From Pseudomonadota bacterium (GTDB lineage Bacteria; Desulfobacterota; Desulfovibrionia; Desulfovibrionales; Desulfovibrionaceae), in contig JAEYOJ010000108.1 of the NCBI GenBank assembly GCA_023411815.1, positions 1 to 64,000 of the forward strand: a DNA stretch of 64,000 nucleotides. The letters run 5' to 3'. The number at the start of each line of letters is the position of its first letter. Within the stretch, counting starts at the first letter, position 1. Below are positions 50,706-59,658 of this stretch, one piece after another. The notes under the pieces were generated by a model. That model was not told where the DNA came from, ran no database searches, and saw only the letters and a program-made list of their open reading frames with translations. The position numbers and the translations under genes were made by a program.

Positions 50706-51707
50706 ATGATGCAGCAGTATAGCGGCTCCCAGAAAACGGCCATCCTTCTGCTGGCCCTGGGAGAGAAGTTCACTTCCGAATGCTTCAAGCGCATGGACCG
50801 GGCCGAGATCGCCCAGGTCTCCAGGGCCATGCTCAACATGGAATCGGTGCCCAAGGAAGACGTGGAAGAGGTCATCCGGGAGTACAACGAGACCCTGGCC
50901 TACGGCCACGAGCTGCTCACCGGCGGCGCCGATCAGGTGCGCAGGCTGCTCACCAAGTCCCTGGACGGCGACACTGCCAAGTACATCATGGACCAGCTCA
51001 ACATGGACAGCGGCCCTGCGCCCTTCCGCGAGCTGCAGAACGTCAGCCCCAGGATCCTGGCCCAGATCCTGCGCAACGAGCACCCGCAGACCCTGGCCCT
51101 CATCCTCGGCCACCTGCACTCGGAACAGGCCGCGGAGCTCCTGTCCAACCTGCCCGGCGGCATGCGCGCCGAGGTGCTCATGCGCCTGGCCAAACTCGAG
51201 GCCGTGGCCGAGGACATGCTCATGGAAGTCGACAAGGTGCTCCAGAGCCAGCTCATCGCCATGGGCGGCAAGGAAGGCAAGAAGGTCGGCGGCGTGGGCG
51301 CGGTGGCCGAAATCCTCAACGCCGTGGACCGGCAGACCGAGGAGGAGGTCCTCTCCGAGATCGAGGAAGAGTCCGCGCAGATGGCCGAGGAGATCAGGAA
51401 CCTCATGTTCGTCTTCGAGGACATCAAGTCCATCGACGACCGCTCCATCCGCGAGCTGCTCAAGGAGATCTCCAACGACGAGCTCACCCTGGCCCTCAAG
51501 GGCGCCAGCGAGGATCTGAAGATGAAGTTCTTCAAGAACCTGTCCGAGCGCGCCGCGACAATGATCAAGGAAGACCTGGAAATCATGGGGCCCGTGCGCC
51601 TGGCCGATGTGGAAGGCGCCCAGCAGGCCGTGGTCAAGGTCGTCCGCCGCATGGAAACCGAAGGCCGCATAGTGGTGGGCAGAGGTTCAGGCGATGTCTT
51701 TATCTAG
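50706..51707 (+). CDS. fliG: Flagellar motor switch protein FliG
   Basis: Rotor protein for torque and switching; 333 residues, full length. GSQKTAILLLALGE starts the N-terminal domain, NEHPQTLALILGHL with the EHPQ motif is in the middle domain, and the charged torque helix region is in IRELLKEISNDELTLALKGASEDLKMKFF. One base separates it from fliF; its 3' end overlaps fliH by 14 bp. Confidence 0.97.
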   Translation: MMQQYSGSQKTAILLLALGEKFTSECFKRMDRAEIAQVSRAMLNMESVPKEDVEEVIREYNETLAYGHELLTGGADQVRRLLTKSLDGDTAKYIMDQLNMDSGPAPFRELQNVSPRILAQILRNEHPQTLALILGHLHSEQAAELLSNLPGGMRAEVLMRLAKLEAVAEDMLMEVDKVLQSQLIAMGGKEGKKVGGVGAVAEILNAVDRQTEEEVLSEIEEESAQMAEEIRNLMFVFEDIKSIDDRSIRELLKEISNDELTLALKGASEDLKMKFFKNLSERAATMIKEDLEIMGPVRLADVEGAQQAVVKVVRRMETEGRIVVGRGSGDVFI

Positions 51708-52518
51708 CGAACAGGCGGAACTCCTGGTGCGTGAGGCGCGGGCCGGCAAGCCCGCGTCCTCCGGGACCATGCGCGGCGGCGGTCAGGCCGAGCAGGACGC
51801 CGAGGGCGCGCGCTTCGTCACCGGCCGGGTCATCCTGTCCATGAACGACGGCCTGCCCAAGGTCACCTCGGTGCAGGAGATCGAAGGCAGGAAACCTCCG
51901 GTCTGGGACGAGAAAGCCGGAGACGAGTACCTCTCGCGCGTGCGCGACAAAGCCATGGCCAAGGCCAGGGAGATCATGTCCCAGGCCATGGCCGAGGCCG
52001 AGAACATAAGGCGCAAGGCCTACGAGGAGGGGTTGGCCCAGGGGCGCGAGGACGCCCTGCGCGAAGCCGCGGCCAGGCAGTCCGAGATGGCCGAGGCCCT
52101 GGCGCAAACGCTTTCGGCCATACGCTCCGCCGGCAAGCAGGTCTTCGAAAGCCAGGCCGCCGACATCGTGCAACTCGTCCGCCTGGCCGTGGAACGCACC
52201 CTGGGCGTCGAAATGGAGCTGCGCCGTTCGGAGATGATGGAAAGCCTGCTGCGCGAATCCTTGGACCTCATCGACTCGCAGCGGAACCTGACGATCCTCG
52301 TGCGGCCCGGAGAACGGGAGCTGCTGGCCCCTCTGCTGGAGGCCTCCCGCGACCGCTACCCCGCCCTTTCCGGCTGGAATATACGCGAGTCGGCCGAGGT
52401 CGAGCCGGGCGGCTTGTGGATCGAATCCAACGACGGCATCGTGGACAACACCCTGAACGGCCGCTGGGCCGGCGTGACGCAGATCCTGGATCAGCTCACG
52501 CTGGCGCGGGAGGACTAG
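51694..52518 (+). CDS. fliH: Flagellar assembly protein FliH
   Basis: Stator-like regulator of the FliI export ATPase; 274 residues. The N-terminal 100 residues are variable. A coiled coil with small-residue (A/G/S) spacing follows (AEAENIRRKAYEEGLAQGREDALREAAA), and the C-terminal HrpE/YscL-like domain ends with ESAEVEPGGLWIESNDGIVDNTL, typical of FliH. It overlaps fliG and precedes fliI by 4 bases. Confidence 0.93.
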   Translation: MSLSSEQAELLVREARAGKPASSGTMRGGGQAEQDAEGARFVTGRVILSMNDGLPKVTSVQEIEGRKPPVWDEKAGDEYLSRVRDKAMAKAREIMSQAMAEAENIRRKAYEEGLAQGREDALREAAARQSEMAEALAQTLSAIRSAGKQVFESQAADIVQLVRLAVERTLGVEMELRRSEMMESLLRESLDLIDSQRNLTILVRPGERELLAPLLEASRDRYPALSGWNIRESAEVEPGGLWIESNDGIVDNTLNGRWAGVTQILDQLTLARED

Positions 52519-52522
52519 CCGG

Positions 52523-53833
52523 ATGAATCCCGCATCCTGCCTGCACTACATCTCCGAGCTGCGGCCGGCTCGCAGCTTCGGCAAGGTCACCAAGGTCGTG
52601 GGCCTCGTGGCCGAGGGTCGCGGAATCAAGGCCCCGGTCGGCGCGGTCTGCCACCTCGTGCCGAGCGAGCCCGGGGGCGAAACCCTGGCCGCCGAGATCG
52701 TCGGCTTCAGGGACGGGGCCTGCCTGTTCATGCCCTACGGCGACATGCGCGGCGTCAGGCCCGGCAGCCTCATCCAGAATTCGAGCACCCCGCCGCATTT
52801 CCCCGTGGGCTTCGGGTTCCTCGGCCGTGCGCTGGACGCCTTCGGCGCGCCCCTGGACGGCGGGGACATCCCCGCGCCAGAGGCCTACTATCCCCTACAC
52901 GCCGATGCGCCGAACCCGCTGACCAGACCGCGCATCGACCAGCCCCTGGACGTGGGCGTGCGCGCGGTGAACGCCCTGCTGACCCTGGGCAAGGGCCAGC
53001 GCGTGGGAATCATGGCCGGCTCGGGCGTCGGCAAATCGACGGTCATGGGCATGATGGCCCGCTACACCAAGGCCGACGTGAACGTCATCGCCCTGGTGGG
53101 CGAACGCGGACGCGAAGTGTTGGAGTTCATGGAGCGCGACCTGGGGCCCGAGGGCATGAAGCGCTCGGTGCTCGTGGTGGCCACGTCGGACACCAGCCCG
53201 CTCGTGCGCATGCGCGCGGCCTACGCCGCCACGGCCATGGCCGAGTTCTTCCGCGACCAGGGCAAGGACGTGCTGCTCATGATGGACTCGGTGACGCGCT
53301 TCTGCATGGCCGGCCGCGAGGTGGGCCTTGCCGCGGGCGAGCCGCCCACACGCGGCGGCTACACGCCGAGCGTCTTCGCACACCTGCCCAAGCTGCTTGA
53401 GCGCGCGGGCAAGAGCCCCAAGGGCTCCATCACGGGCATCTACACCGTGCTCGTGGACGGCGACGACTTCACGGAGCCCGTGGCCGACGCGACGCGTTCC
53501 ATCCTGGACGGCCACATCGTGCTGACCCGAGAGCTGGCCGACGCCGGCCACTACCCTTCCATCGACGTGCTCAAGAGCGTGTCGCGACTGCGCTCCGACA
53601 TCACCACCCCGGAGACCCAGACCGCCGGCCGCACGCTCATCCGGCACATGGCCACCTTCAAGCGCGTCGAGGACATGGTCAACATCGGCGCCTACGCTCA
53701 GGGCTCCAACCCGGAGATCGACAAGGCCCTCAAGATGATCGGCCCTATCAACGATTTCCTGCGCCAGGGCGTGGACGAGACGGCGGACTTGTCCGCGAGC
53801 TTCAAGGCCATGCAGGACCTGGCCAAGCGCTAG
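52523..53833 (+). CDS. fliI: Flagellum-specific ATP synthase FliI
   Basis: ATPase of the flagellar type III export apparatus; 436 residues. Walker A is GSGVGKST, Walker B is VLLMMDSVTRF, and VALVGERGREVLEFM and GEPPTRGGYTPSVFAHLP are family signatures. It is the last gene of the operon; no fliJ-like gene follows, and a strong terminator lies 28 bases downstream. Confidence 0.97.
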   Translation: MNPASCLHYISELRPARSFGKVTKVVGLVAEGRGIKAPVGAVCHLVPSEPGGETLAAEIVGFRDGACLFMPYGDMRGVRPGSLIQNSSTPPHFPVGFGFLGRALDAFGAPLDGGDIPAPEAYYPLHADAPNPLTRPRIDQPLDVGVRAVNALLTLGKGQRVGIMAGSGVGKSTVMGMMARYTKADVNVIALVGERGREVLEFMERDLGPEGMKRSVLVVATSDTSPLVRMRAAYAATAMAEFFRDQGKDVLLMMDSVTRFCMAGREVGLAAGEPPTRGGYTPSVFAHLPKLLERAGKSPKGSITGIYTVLVDGDDFTEPVADATRSILDGHIVLTRELADAGHYPSIDVLKSVSRLRSDITTPETQTAGRTLIRHMATFKRVEDMVNIGAYAQGSNPEIDKALKMIGPINDFLRQGVDETADLSASFKAMQDLAKR

Positions 53834-53861
53834 TTTTTCGACACGGATATCGCATCATCGG

Positions 53862-53889
53862 AAAGGGCGGCTGTCAGCCGCCCTTTTTT
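53862..53889 (+). terminator. Intrinsic terminator of the flagellar operon
   Basis: AAAGGGCGGCT pairs perfectly with AGCCGCCCTTT around GTC, with the T-run extending the second arm to six T. Confidence 0.93.
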
Positions 53890-54117
53890 GCTCCCCTCTC
53901 GCGAGTGAACGGCACGGGATCTGCGGTGCGCTCGCGCCATGTCCCGCTCCTCGCGTCCGGCTATCGAAACAAAACAGAAACATGCTGGATTTTTTATAGA
54001 AAGAGCGCTATTAGCGCCCGGAGCTGACCGTCGTTTATTCGGTAACGGCCTTCTGCCGCGCGGAAACCCGCCGAATCGGCATTCACCCCACGCACGGGAT
54101 CGTCCAAGGGACACGGC

Positions 54118-55461
54118 ATGGCTGAACACATGAAGCCAGGATTCAGACCCCCTGGCCATACGGGGACACGTTCGCCTCGCATGACCGTCAAGCAGCCCGC
54201 CGACATGTCCTCACCCGCTGACGCCGGCACAGCCGAATGCGGGACCTGCCAGCCAGCCAGCCCTCCTCCGGCCGTCCCCACGGAGCCTCACAAGCCCCCC
54301 TGCACAGCCAGGCAACCCGTGCGGACGACTCTCTCGCTCATCCCCGGCGGCCGCGACCAGAAGAGTCAACCCGCCAATCCGACATTCGCGCATCTCTTCG
54401 ACCAGGCCGTGGACGCATTCGTGCAGGTTGAGCGGCAAGGACTCCTGACCGACGCCAACCCGGTCGCCTGCGCCTTGCTGGGACGCACGCGCGACGATCT
54501 TCTCGGGCGCGCCCTGACGGCCTTCGGGAAACCGGTCATCCGTGGCCGGATCGGCGCCGAGGACGCCTTCGGCTTCGCGGAGGAGTCCGGCATGCCCAAG
54601 CCGACGGATAACGGACGGATGATCGAGCCGTCCTTCGTGGCCGACCTCCCGGACGGCCAATTGCTGTTCATCCTGCACGACGTCACTCGGCACCACCGCC
54701 TGCTGGACGCCCTGGTGGAAACCAGCCTGGCGGCCAAAATGGCTGAAAAGGCCAAGCGCGAGTTCCTCTCCAACATGAGCCACGAGCTGCGCACTCCCAT
54801 CGGCGGCATCCTGGGCCTGTCCACCCTGCTGCGCCAAAGGATCGAACCCGGGCACGCCCTGTACCTGGACCTCATCATTCAATCCGCCGAGGGGCTGGCC
54901 GCCGTCGTCGGCGACATCCTCGACATGGCCCGCATCGAGAACTCCTGGGCAGCGCCCGGTCCCATGCAGGTGGAACTCGCCCCTGCCCTGGCGCAGCTGT
55001 TCGAGGATATCCGGCGTCAAGCTCAGGCCAAGGATCTGGAAGCAACCCTGAGCATCTCCCAGCGCGTGCCGGAAAAGACCGTGCTGGCCTGGGACCTGAC
55101 TCGCAAGGCCCTGGGCAACCTGCTCTCCAACGCCGTCAAATTCACGTCCAAGGGATGGGTGTACCTGTTCGTGGACCACTGCGTTGACGAGGCCGACCGC
55201 GAGTGTCTGTATTTCGCCGTGATCGATTCCGGTCTCGGCATAGCCTCCGAGGACCTGCCGCGCCTGTTCCAGCCCTTTACCCAGCTTGAGCGGCCGCTCA
55301 ACAAGCATGTCCAGGGCACGGGCCTGGGGCTCGCCCTGGCCAAACGGCTGGCGGAGCTTGCCGGCGGCAGCATCTGGCTGGACAGCGAGCCCGGCCGGGG
55401 CAGCACATTCCATCTGCGCGTTCCCTGCGCTTCGCCTTCCGGACCGGACAAGGCCCGATAG
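54118..55461 (+). CDS. Soluble PAS-domain sensor histidine kinase
   Basis: 447 residues. The first 85 residues are Pro/Thr-rich and probably disordered. A PAS-like domain follows (FDQAVDAFVQVERQGLLTDANPVACALLGRTRDDLLGR), then HisKA with phospho-acceptor FLSNMSHELRTPIGG, and HATPase_c with NLLSNAVKFT (N-box), DSGLGIASEDLPRLFQPF and GTGLGLALAKRLAELAGG. No membrane segment, so it senses a cytoplasmic signal. No response regulator is adjacent. The start has AAGGGA upstream. Confidence 0.88.
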   Translation: MAEHMKPGFRPPGHTGTRSPRMTVKQPADMSSPADAGTAECGTCQPASPPPAVPTEPHKPPCTARQPVRTTLSLIPGGRDQKSQPANPTFAHLFDQAVDAFVQVERQGLLTDANPVACALLGRTRDDLLGRALTAFGKPVIRGRIGAEDAFGFAEESGMPKPTDNGRMIEPSFVADLPDGQLLFILHDVTRHHRLLDALVETSLAAKMAEKAKREFLSNMSHELRTPIGGILGLSTLLRQRIEPGHALYLDLIIQSAEGLAAVVGDILDMARIENSWAAPGPMQVELAPALAQLFEDIRRQAQAKDLEATLSISQRVPEKTVLAWDLTRKALGNLLSNAVKFTSKGWVYLFVDHCVDEADRECLYFAVIDSGLGIASEDLPRLFQPFTQLERPLNKHVQGTGLGLALAKRLAELAGGSIWLDSEPGRGSTFHLRVPCASPSGPDKAR

Positions 55462-55585
55462 GCCTTCCATATGATCGCCTTGGCTTCCAGTCCTCGCAAT
55501 ACAGCGGGCGATTAGATTCGCTCCCGGCCATAAGCATTGCCATGCGCCCCCTCTGCCGCAATACATGACGGAGGTGGAGGGTAAC

Positions 55586-57016
55586 ATGGATTGGAACGTC
55601 GCCAAGCACATCATCGATCGCCTCGCCCCGACAGCCGCGCTCATGGACGCCCGCCGCGGCAACGCCATCCAGACCGGACTGGCCAATGCCGTGGCCTCGG
55701 CCGCCGGAGCCATGCGCGCGGCAGGCCTTGCGCCAGGGCAACGCCTGGCCATCGGCTGCGACCAGACGCTGTGGACCGTACTGGCCTACCTTGGCGCGCA
55801 ATACGCCGGCCTGACCGCCGTGCCCGTGGAGCGCGACAAGCTCTCCGTGGCCCTGGGCATGTTGGGCGCGGAAGGCCTCTGGGTTCCGGATACCGGCTGG
55901 CTCGAAGGCCTGCCCGCGCCTCGCGCGGCCAGCCTCGTGGGACCGGATGCGCTGGTGGGCGATCCGGTGCAGGCCGAGCCGCGCGGGCCGGACGACTTGG
56001 CCGCGCTCATGGCCACCTCCGGCACCACGGGCCGGGCCATGCGCTTCGTCATGGTCACGCACCGCAACCTGCTGACCAACACCCGCGACATCGCCGCCAG
56101 CCAGCACCTGCAGCCCGGCGACCGGGCCATGCTCATCCTGCCCATGAGCTACTGCTTCGGAGTCAGCGTGCTGCTGAGCCACCTGTGGGCCGGCGGCGAC
56201 TGCGTGCTCGACTCGCGCTTCACCTACCCTGACACGGTGCTCGCGGCCATGGACGAATACCGTTGCACGAGCTTCGCCGGCGTGCCCTCGGTCTATCGCA
56301 TCCTGGACACGCGCTCGACCCTGGCGCGCATGGAATTGCCCCATCTGCGCCGTTTCCTGCAGGCCGGCGGCCCCCTGGACGCGCCGACCATCGAGCGCAT
56401 CCGCGCGGCCAAGCCCGGCGTGGCCTTCTACGTCATGTACGGGGCCACCGAGGCCACGGCGCGCATCACCACCCTGAACCCGGCCCTGTACGAGAGCAAG
56501 AAAGGCAGCGTCGGCCGGGCCATCGGTCAGCTCGACCTGCGCATCCACGAGCCTGACAAGCACGGCATCGGCGAGGTCATGGTCCGCGGCGATTCCATCA
56601 CCCCGGGCCACTGGTGCTGCGAGCGGCAGGAGACCGTCCTCCTGGAGGACGGCTGGCTGCGCACGGGCGACCTGGGCCTGCTGGACGAGGACGGCTGCCT
56701 GTGGATCAAGGGCCGCAGCAAGGACATCGTCAAGGTCAAGGGCCTGCGCGTCTCCTTGCAGGAGGTGGACGCCATCGTGAACAACGTGCCGGGCGTGCTG
56801 GCGGCCGCGGCTTGCGGCGTGCCGCATACCCTGGCCGGCGAGGCCCTGGCCGTGTTCGCGGTGGTGCGCGAGCGCACCGAGGAGATGCGCGGCGCGATCC
56901 GCAAGGCCCTGCCCCTGCAATGGGTCGTGGACAGGATATGCTTCGTGCCGGAGTTGCCGCTTACGCCGAGCGGCAAGGTCGTGCGCGGAAAGCTCGCGGA
57001 ACTGGGCGGAACATAA
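55586..57016 (+). CDS. Class I adenylate-forming enzyme (acyl-CoA synthetase/AMP-ligase)
   Basis: 476 residues. Activates a carboxylic acid as acyl-AMP. The AMP-binding motif is MATSGTTGRAMRFVMVTHRN; VMYGATEATARIT, GWLRTGDLGLLDEDG, GRSKDIVKVKGLRVS and the C-terminal catalytic Lys in LPLTPSGKVVRGKL are all present. The start at ATG 55586 has GGAGGG upstream; an ATG at 55565 is in frame but overlaps the ribosome site. It is shorter than most fatty-acyl ligases and resembles those of peptide/polyketide or exopolymer clusters. The substrate is not inferable here. Confidence 0.85.
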   Translation: MDWNVAKHIIDRLAPTAALMDARRGNAIQTGLANAVASAAGAMRAAGLAPGQRLAIGCDQTLWTVLAYLGAQYAGLTAVPVERDKLSVALGMLGAEGLWVPDTGWLEGLPAPRAASLVGPDALVGDPVQAEPRGPDDLAALMATSGTTGRAMRFVMVTHRNLLTNTRDIAASQHLQPGDRAMLILPMSYCFGVSVLLSHLWAGGDCVLDSRFTYPDTVLAAMDEYRCTSFAGVPSVYRILDTRSTLARMELPHLRRFLQAGGPLDAPTIERIRAAKPGVAFYVMYGATEATARITTLNPALYESKKGSVGRAIGQLDLRIHEPDKHGIGEVMVRGDSITPGHWCCERQETVLLEDGWLRTGDLGLLDEDGCLWIKGRSKDIVKVKGLRVSLQEVDAIVNNVPGVLAAAACGVPHTLAGEALAVFAVVRERTEEMRGAIRKALPLQWVVDRICFVPELPLTPSGKVVRGKLAELGGT

Positions 57017-57027
57017 GGCCGGTCTGG

Positions 57028-59238
57028 CTAGGCCTCGGCCTTGCTCCGCTCCGTTAGGATGCGTGCGAGGCTGCGGCGCAGCTCTTCCATGTCCAGGGGC
57101 TTGCTCAGGTAGTCGTCCATGCCCGCGGCCATGACGCGCTCGCGGTCCTCCTTCATGGCATAGGCCGTGAGCGCGATGATGGGGATGTGAGCCTTGTCGG
57201 GGCTTTCCAGGGTCCTGATGCGCCGTGTCGCCTCCATGCCGTCCAACTCGGGCATCTGCACGTCCATGAGCACCACGTCGAAATCCTGCCGCTCAAGCAG
57301 GCTCATGACCTCGTTGCCGTTGGCCGCCGTGGTCACGATGTGCCCCTCGCCCGAGAGAAAGAACTGCACGAACTCGCGGTTGAGCTGCTCGTCCTCGGCC
57401 AGCAGGATGCGCAGGGAGGGCAGATCGATCCTGTCGCTCGGCTCGGGCCGCCAGGGGCAGAAGTCGCCCTTGGCGGTTTCGAAACGCGCCGTGAAGCAGA
57501 ACTCGCTGCCCCGTCCGGCATCGCTTTCCACCCAGATCTCGCCGCCCATGCGCTCCACCAGACGCTTGCTGATGGACAAGCCCAGGCCAGTGCCCTGGTG
57601 GCGCTTGGCGTACGTGGTGTCGAGCTGATGAAAGGGCTTGAACAGATGCTTCTGCCGGTCCTTGGGAATGCCGATGCCGGTGTCCCTGACCGAGAAGTAC
57701 AGCAGCCCCTGCTCCTCCTTCTCCGGACGCCGTACCGAGACGACGATGTACCCACGCTCGGTGAACTTGAGGGAGTTGCCCACGAGGTTGCGCAACACCT
57801 GCAGCAGGCGGTCCGAATCGCCGCGCAGGCACGCGGGGACTTCCGGCTCGACCTCGGCGGTCAGGTCCAGCCCTTTGGCCTGGGCCAAGGCCGCGAACTC
57901 GTCCACGCAGGCGTTCACGACCTCCGCCGGCGAAAAATCCCTTTCACGGAACTCGAGCTCCTGGGCCTCGATCTTGGACATGTCCAGGATATCGTTGACG
58001 ATGGACAGCAGGGAGCAGGCCGCGGACTCGATGCGCCGCAGCTGTTCGGCCTGCCGGCCTCTGCGTTCGCTGGCCAAGGCCATCCTGGCCGTGCCGATTA
58101 CGCCCGAAATGGGCGTGCGTATCTCGTGGCTCATGTTGGCCAGGAATTCGGATTTGACCCGATTGGCCCGCCTTGCCTGGCGCACTGCGTTCTCCAGACG
58201 GAGTTTGGCCTCCACCTCGCCAGAAACGTCCCGGAAAAAGACGCAGACCAGCTCGCGACCGAAGCTTTCGAAGCTCGCACCGGAAATCTCGGAATGGAAG
58301 GTGGTGCCGTCCTTGCGCCGTTGTCTGGCCCTGGTGCGCGGCAGAGCGCCGTGGGTCATGAGTTCCTTGAAATTTTCCTGGGCCCGCTTCGGGTTGGCCG
58401 TAAGGGCCAGGGCGGGAAGGCCCAGCATCTCCTCGCGGCAGTATCCGAACAGGGCCATGGCCGCCGGGTTGGCGTCCACGACAGTGGCGCTCTGCGTGTC
58501 CAGGACCACGATGGCATCCAGGGCGCTGTCGAAAAGCTTGCGGTAGTTCTCCTCGCGTTCCGCGAGGCTTCGCTCGGCCTTGCGCCGGTCCGTGATGTCT
58601 ACGCCAGCCACCCACCAGGCCCAGTCCGGCACCGAAGCCTTGCCCGACACGTTCATCAGCAGCACGTTGCGCGGGGTGCCGTCCTTGGCCCGGAACTCCT
58701 GCTCCACCTCCCTGAACTCGGCCCAGGGGAAATCTACGGACCTGCCATTGCCCGGCACAAACCCCTTGCCTCGGCAGAGCATGTCCTTTCTGCCGGTGGA
58801 ACCCAGCATTTCCAGCGCGGAGTAGCCGGTGACCCGTTCGCACTCCTTGTTCCAGTATACGATGTCTCCCGATGCGTCATGGGCGTGAATCATGACCGGC
58901 ATGGCCTCCAGCATTCCCCGCAGGCGTCGCTCTTCCTCTGTTTTCCGCTCGGCCGCTCCCCGGAGCCTATCCAGCAGCGGTCCGATGCGCGCAATGCCGG
59001 CAAGCAGGAGTACGGAGACCGCCAGCAAGGCAAGGCTGGCGCCAACATCCATGGACGGGTGGAACGGCGATCCTCGGAACAGGACCAGGCTTATGGTGCG
59101 GTTGACGGCCATGAACAGCATGGCCGCGGCCAGGAACCACCAGCCGAGGCCCGCCTTGCTCCGGCGCCCCTGCCTGATGGCCAGCAGCGCGGTGGCAAGC
59201 TGGACGGCTATCGACGCTGCCAACAGAATCTCGCCCAT
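57028..59238 (-). CDS. Hybrid sensor histidine kinase/response regulator with PAS domains
   Basis: 736 residues. Three N-terminal membrane helices within residues 3-90. Two PAS domains follow (AMPVMIHAHDASGDIVYWNKECERVTGYS and ALDAIVVLDTQSATVVDANPAAMALFG), HisKA with FLANMSHEIRTPISG, HATPase_c with NLVGNSLKFTERG and DTGIGIPKDRQKHLFKPF, and a C-terminal receiver (LLAEDEQLNREFV, phospho-acceptor in VVLMDVQMPELDG, SKPLDMEELRRSL). An HPt partner is needed for a full relay; the PilZ-HPt protein at 6680 is one candidate, without direct evidence. Convergent with the ligase gene, 11 bases apart. Confidence 0.93.
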   Translation of the reverse strand: MGEILLAASIAVQLATALLAIRQGRRSKAGLGWWFLAAAMLFMAVNRTISLVLFRGSPFHPSMDVGASLALLAVSVLLLAGIARIGPLLDRLRGAAERKTEEERRLRGMLEAMPVMIHAHDASGDIVYWNKECERVTGYSALEMLGSTGRKDMLCRGKGFVPGNGRSVDFPWAEFREVEQEFRAKDGTPRNVLLMNVSGKASVPDWAWWVAGVDITDRRKAERSLAEREENYRKLFDSALDAIVVLDTQSATVVDANPAAMALFGYCREEMLGLPALALTANPKRAQENFKELMTHGALPRTRARQRRKDGTTFHSEISGASFESFGRELVCVFFRDVSGEVEAKLRLENAVRQARRANRVKSEFLANMSHEIRTPISGVIGTARMALASERRGRQAEQLRRIESAACSLLSIVNDILDMSKIEAQELEFRERDFSPAEVVNACVDEFAALAQAKGLDLTAEVEPEVPACLRGDSDRLLQVLRNLVGNSLKFTERGYIVVSVRRPEKEEQGLLYFSVRDTGIGIPKDRQKHLFKPFHQLDTTYAKRHQGTGLGLSISKRLVERMGGEIWVESDAGRGSEFCFTARFETAKGDFCPWRPEPSDRIDLPSLRILLAEDEQLNREFVQFFLSGEGHIVTTAANGNEVMSLLERQDFDVVLMDVQMPELDGMEATRRIRTLESPDKAHIPIIALTAYAMKEDRERVMAAGMDDYLSKPLDMEELRRSLARILTERSKAEA

Positions 59239-59359
59239 GAACCGGCTCCTTTCAGCCTTTAGACCTCCATTTCGAGCCCTACGCCCTTTGCCGCATCACG
59301 GCAATCGGACAAAAGCACGAACAGCACATTCGCTCCGTTTTATCCATCTCGGCGCAATC

Positions 59360-59555
59360 GGTCTGTTGTTTTCGAGGTCTGAATTGCTCGGGCAGAATCC
59401 GGACAGGAAACCCGCCAGTCACGCAGCCCCGCTGCATGAAGCGTGGCTTTGCCCACCGGCTTCACTTTAGGGCAGATGCATGCCGGGTCATCGCATCTGC
59501 CTCCCGGCATGACGGATGCGCAGGCAAGCCGCTCAGGCCTTTCAGACCCCTGCTG
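59360..59555 (+). promoter_or_regulatory. Structured 5' leader of cobB-cbiD; possible divergent cobalamin riboswitch
   Basis: The 420-base gap before cobB is rich in structure. AGAATCCGGAC..CCCGCCAGTCACG (59394-59423) recalls the core of cobalamin riboswitches (AATCCG, CCCGCC, purine-rich continuation), and the downstream genes make cobalamin. Further on, GGCAGATGC (59471) pairs with GCATCTGCC (59493), while ATGCCGGG (59480) pairs with CCCGGCAT (59503). The two stems interleave with connecting loops of 0 and 1 base, so they are mutually exclusive, as in a switch. The canonical GGGAA-CGGTG segment and a clean B12 box are missing, so the identification is tentative. Confidence 0.35.
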
Positions 59556-59658
59556 CGCCCTGCGAACTCCCGGGGAATTTGCCTGTATGCCGTTTCCTGC
59601 TACAATCGGGCGGTCAACGGCAATGCACAGCCGTCTTGGGCGGCTCTCCGGGAGAAAC

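Noticed and set aside
53834..54117. A fliJ gene expected after fliI
   Set aside because: No FliJ-like frame is present; a strong terminator follows fliI and the remaining sequence is AT-rich and non-coding.
59380..59475. GEMM/cyclic di-GMP riboswitch on the minus strand in front of the hybrid kinase
   Set aside because: Only a GCAAAGCCACG fragment resembles the consensus; the GAAA-capped first stem and the second conserved half do not fit.
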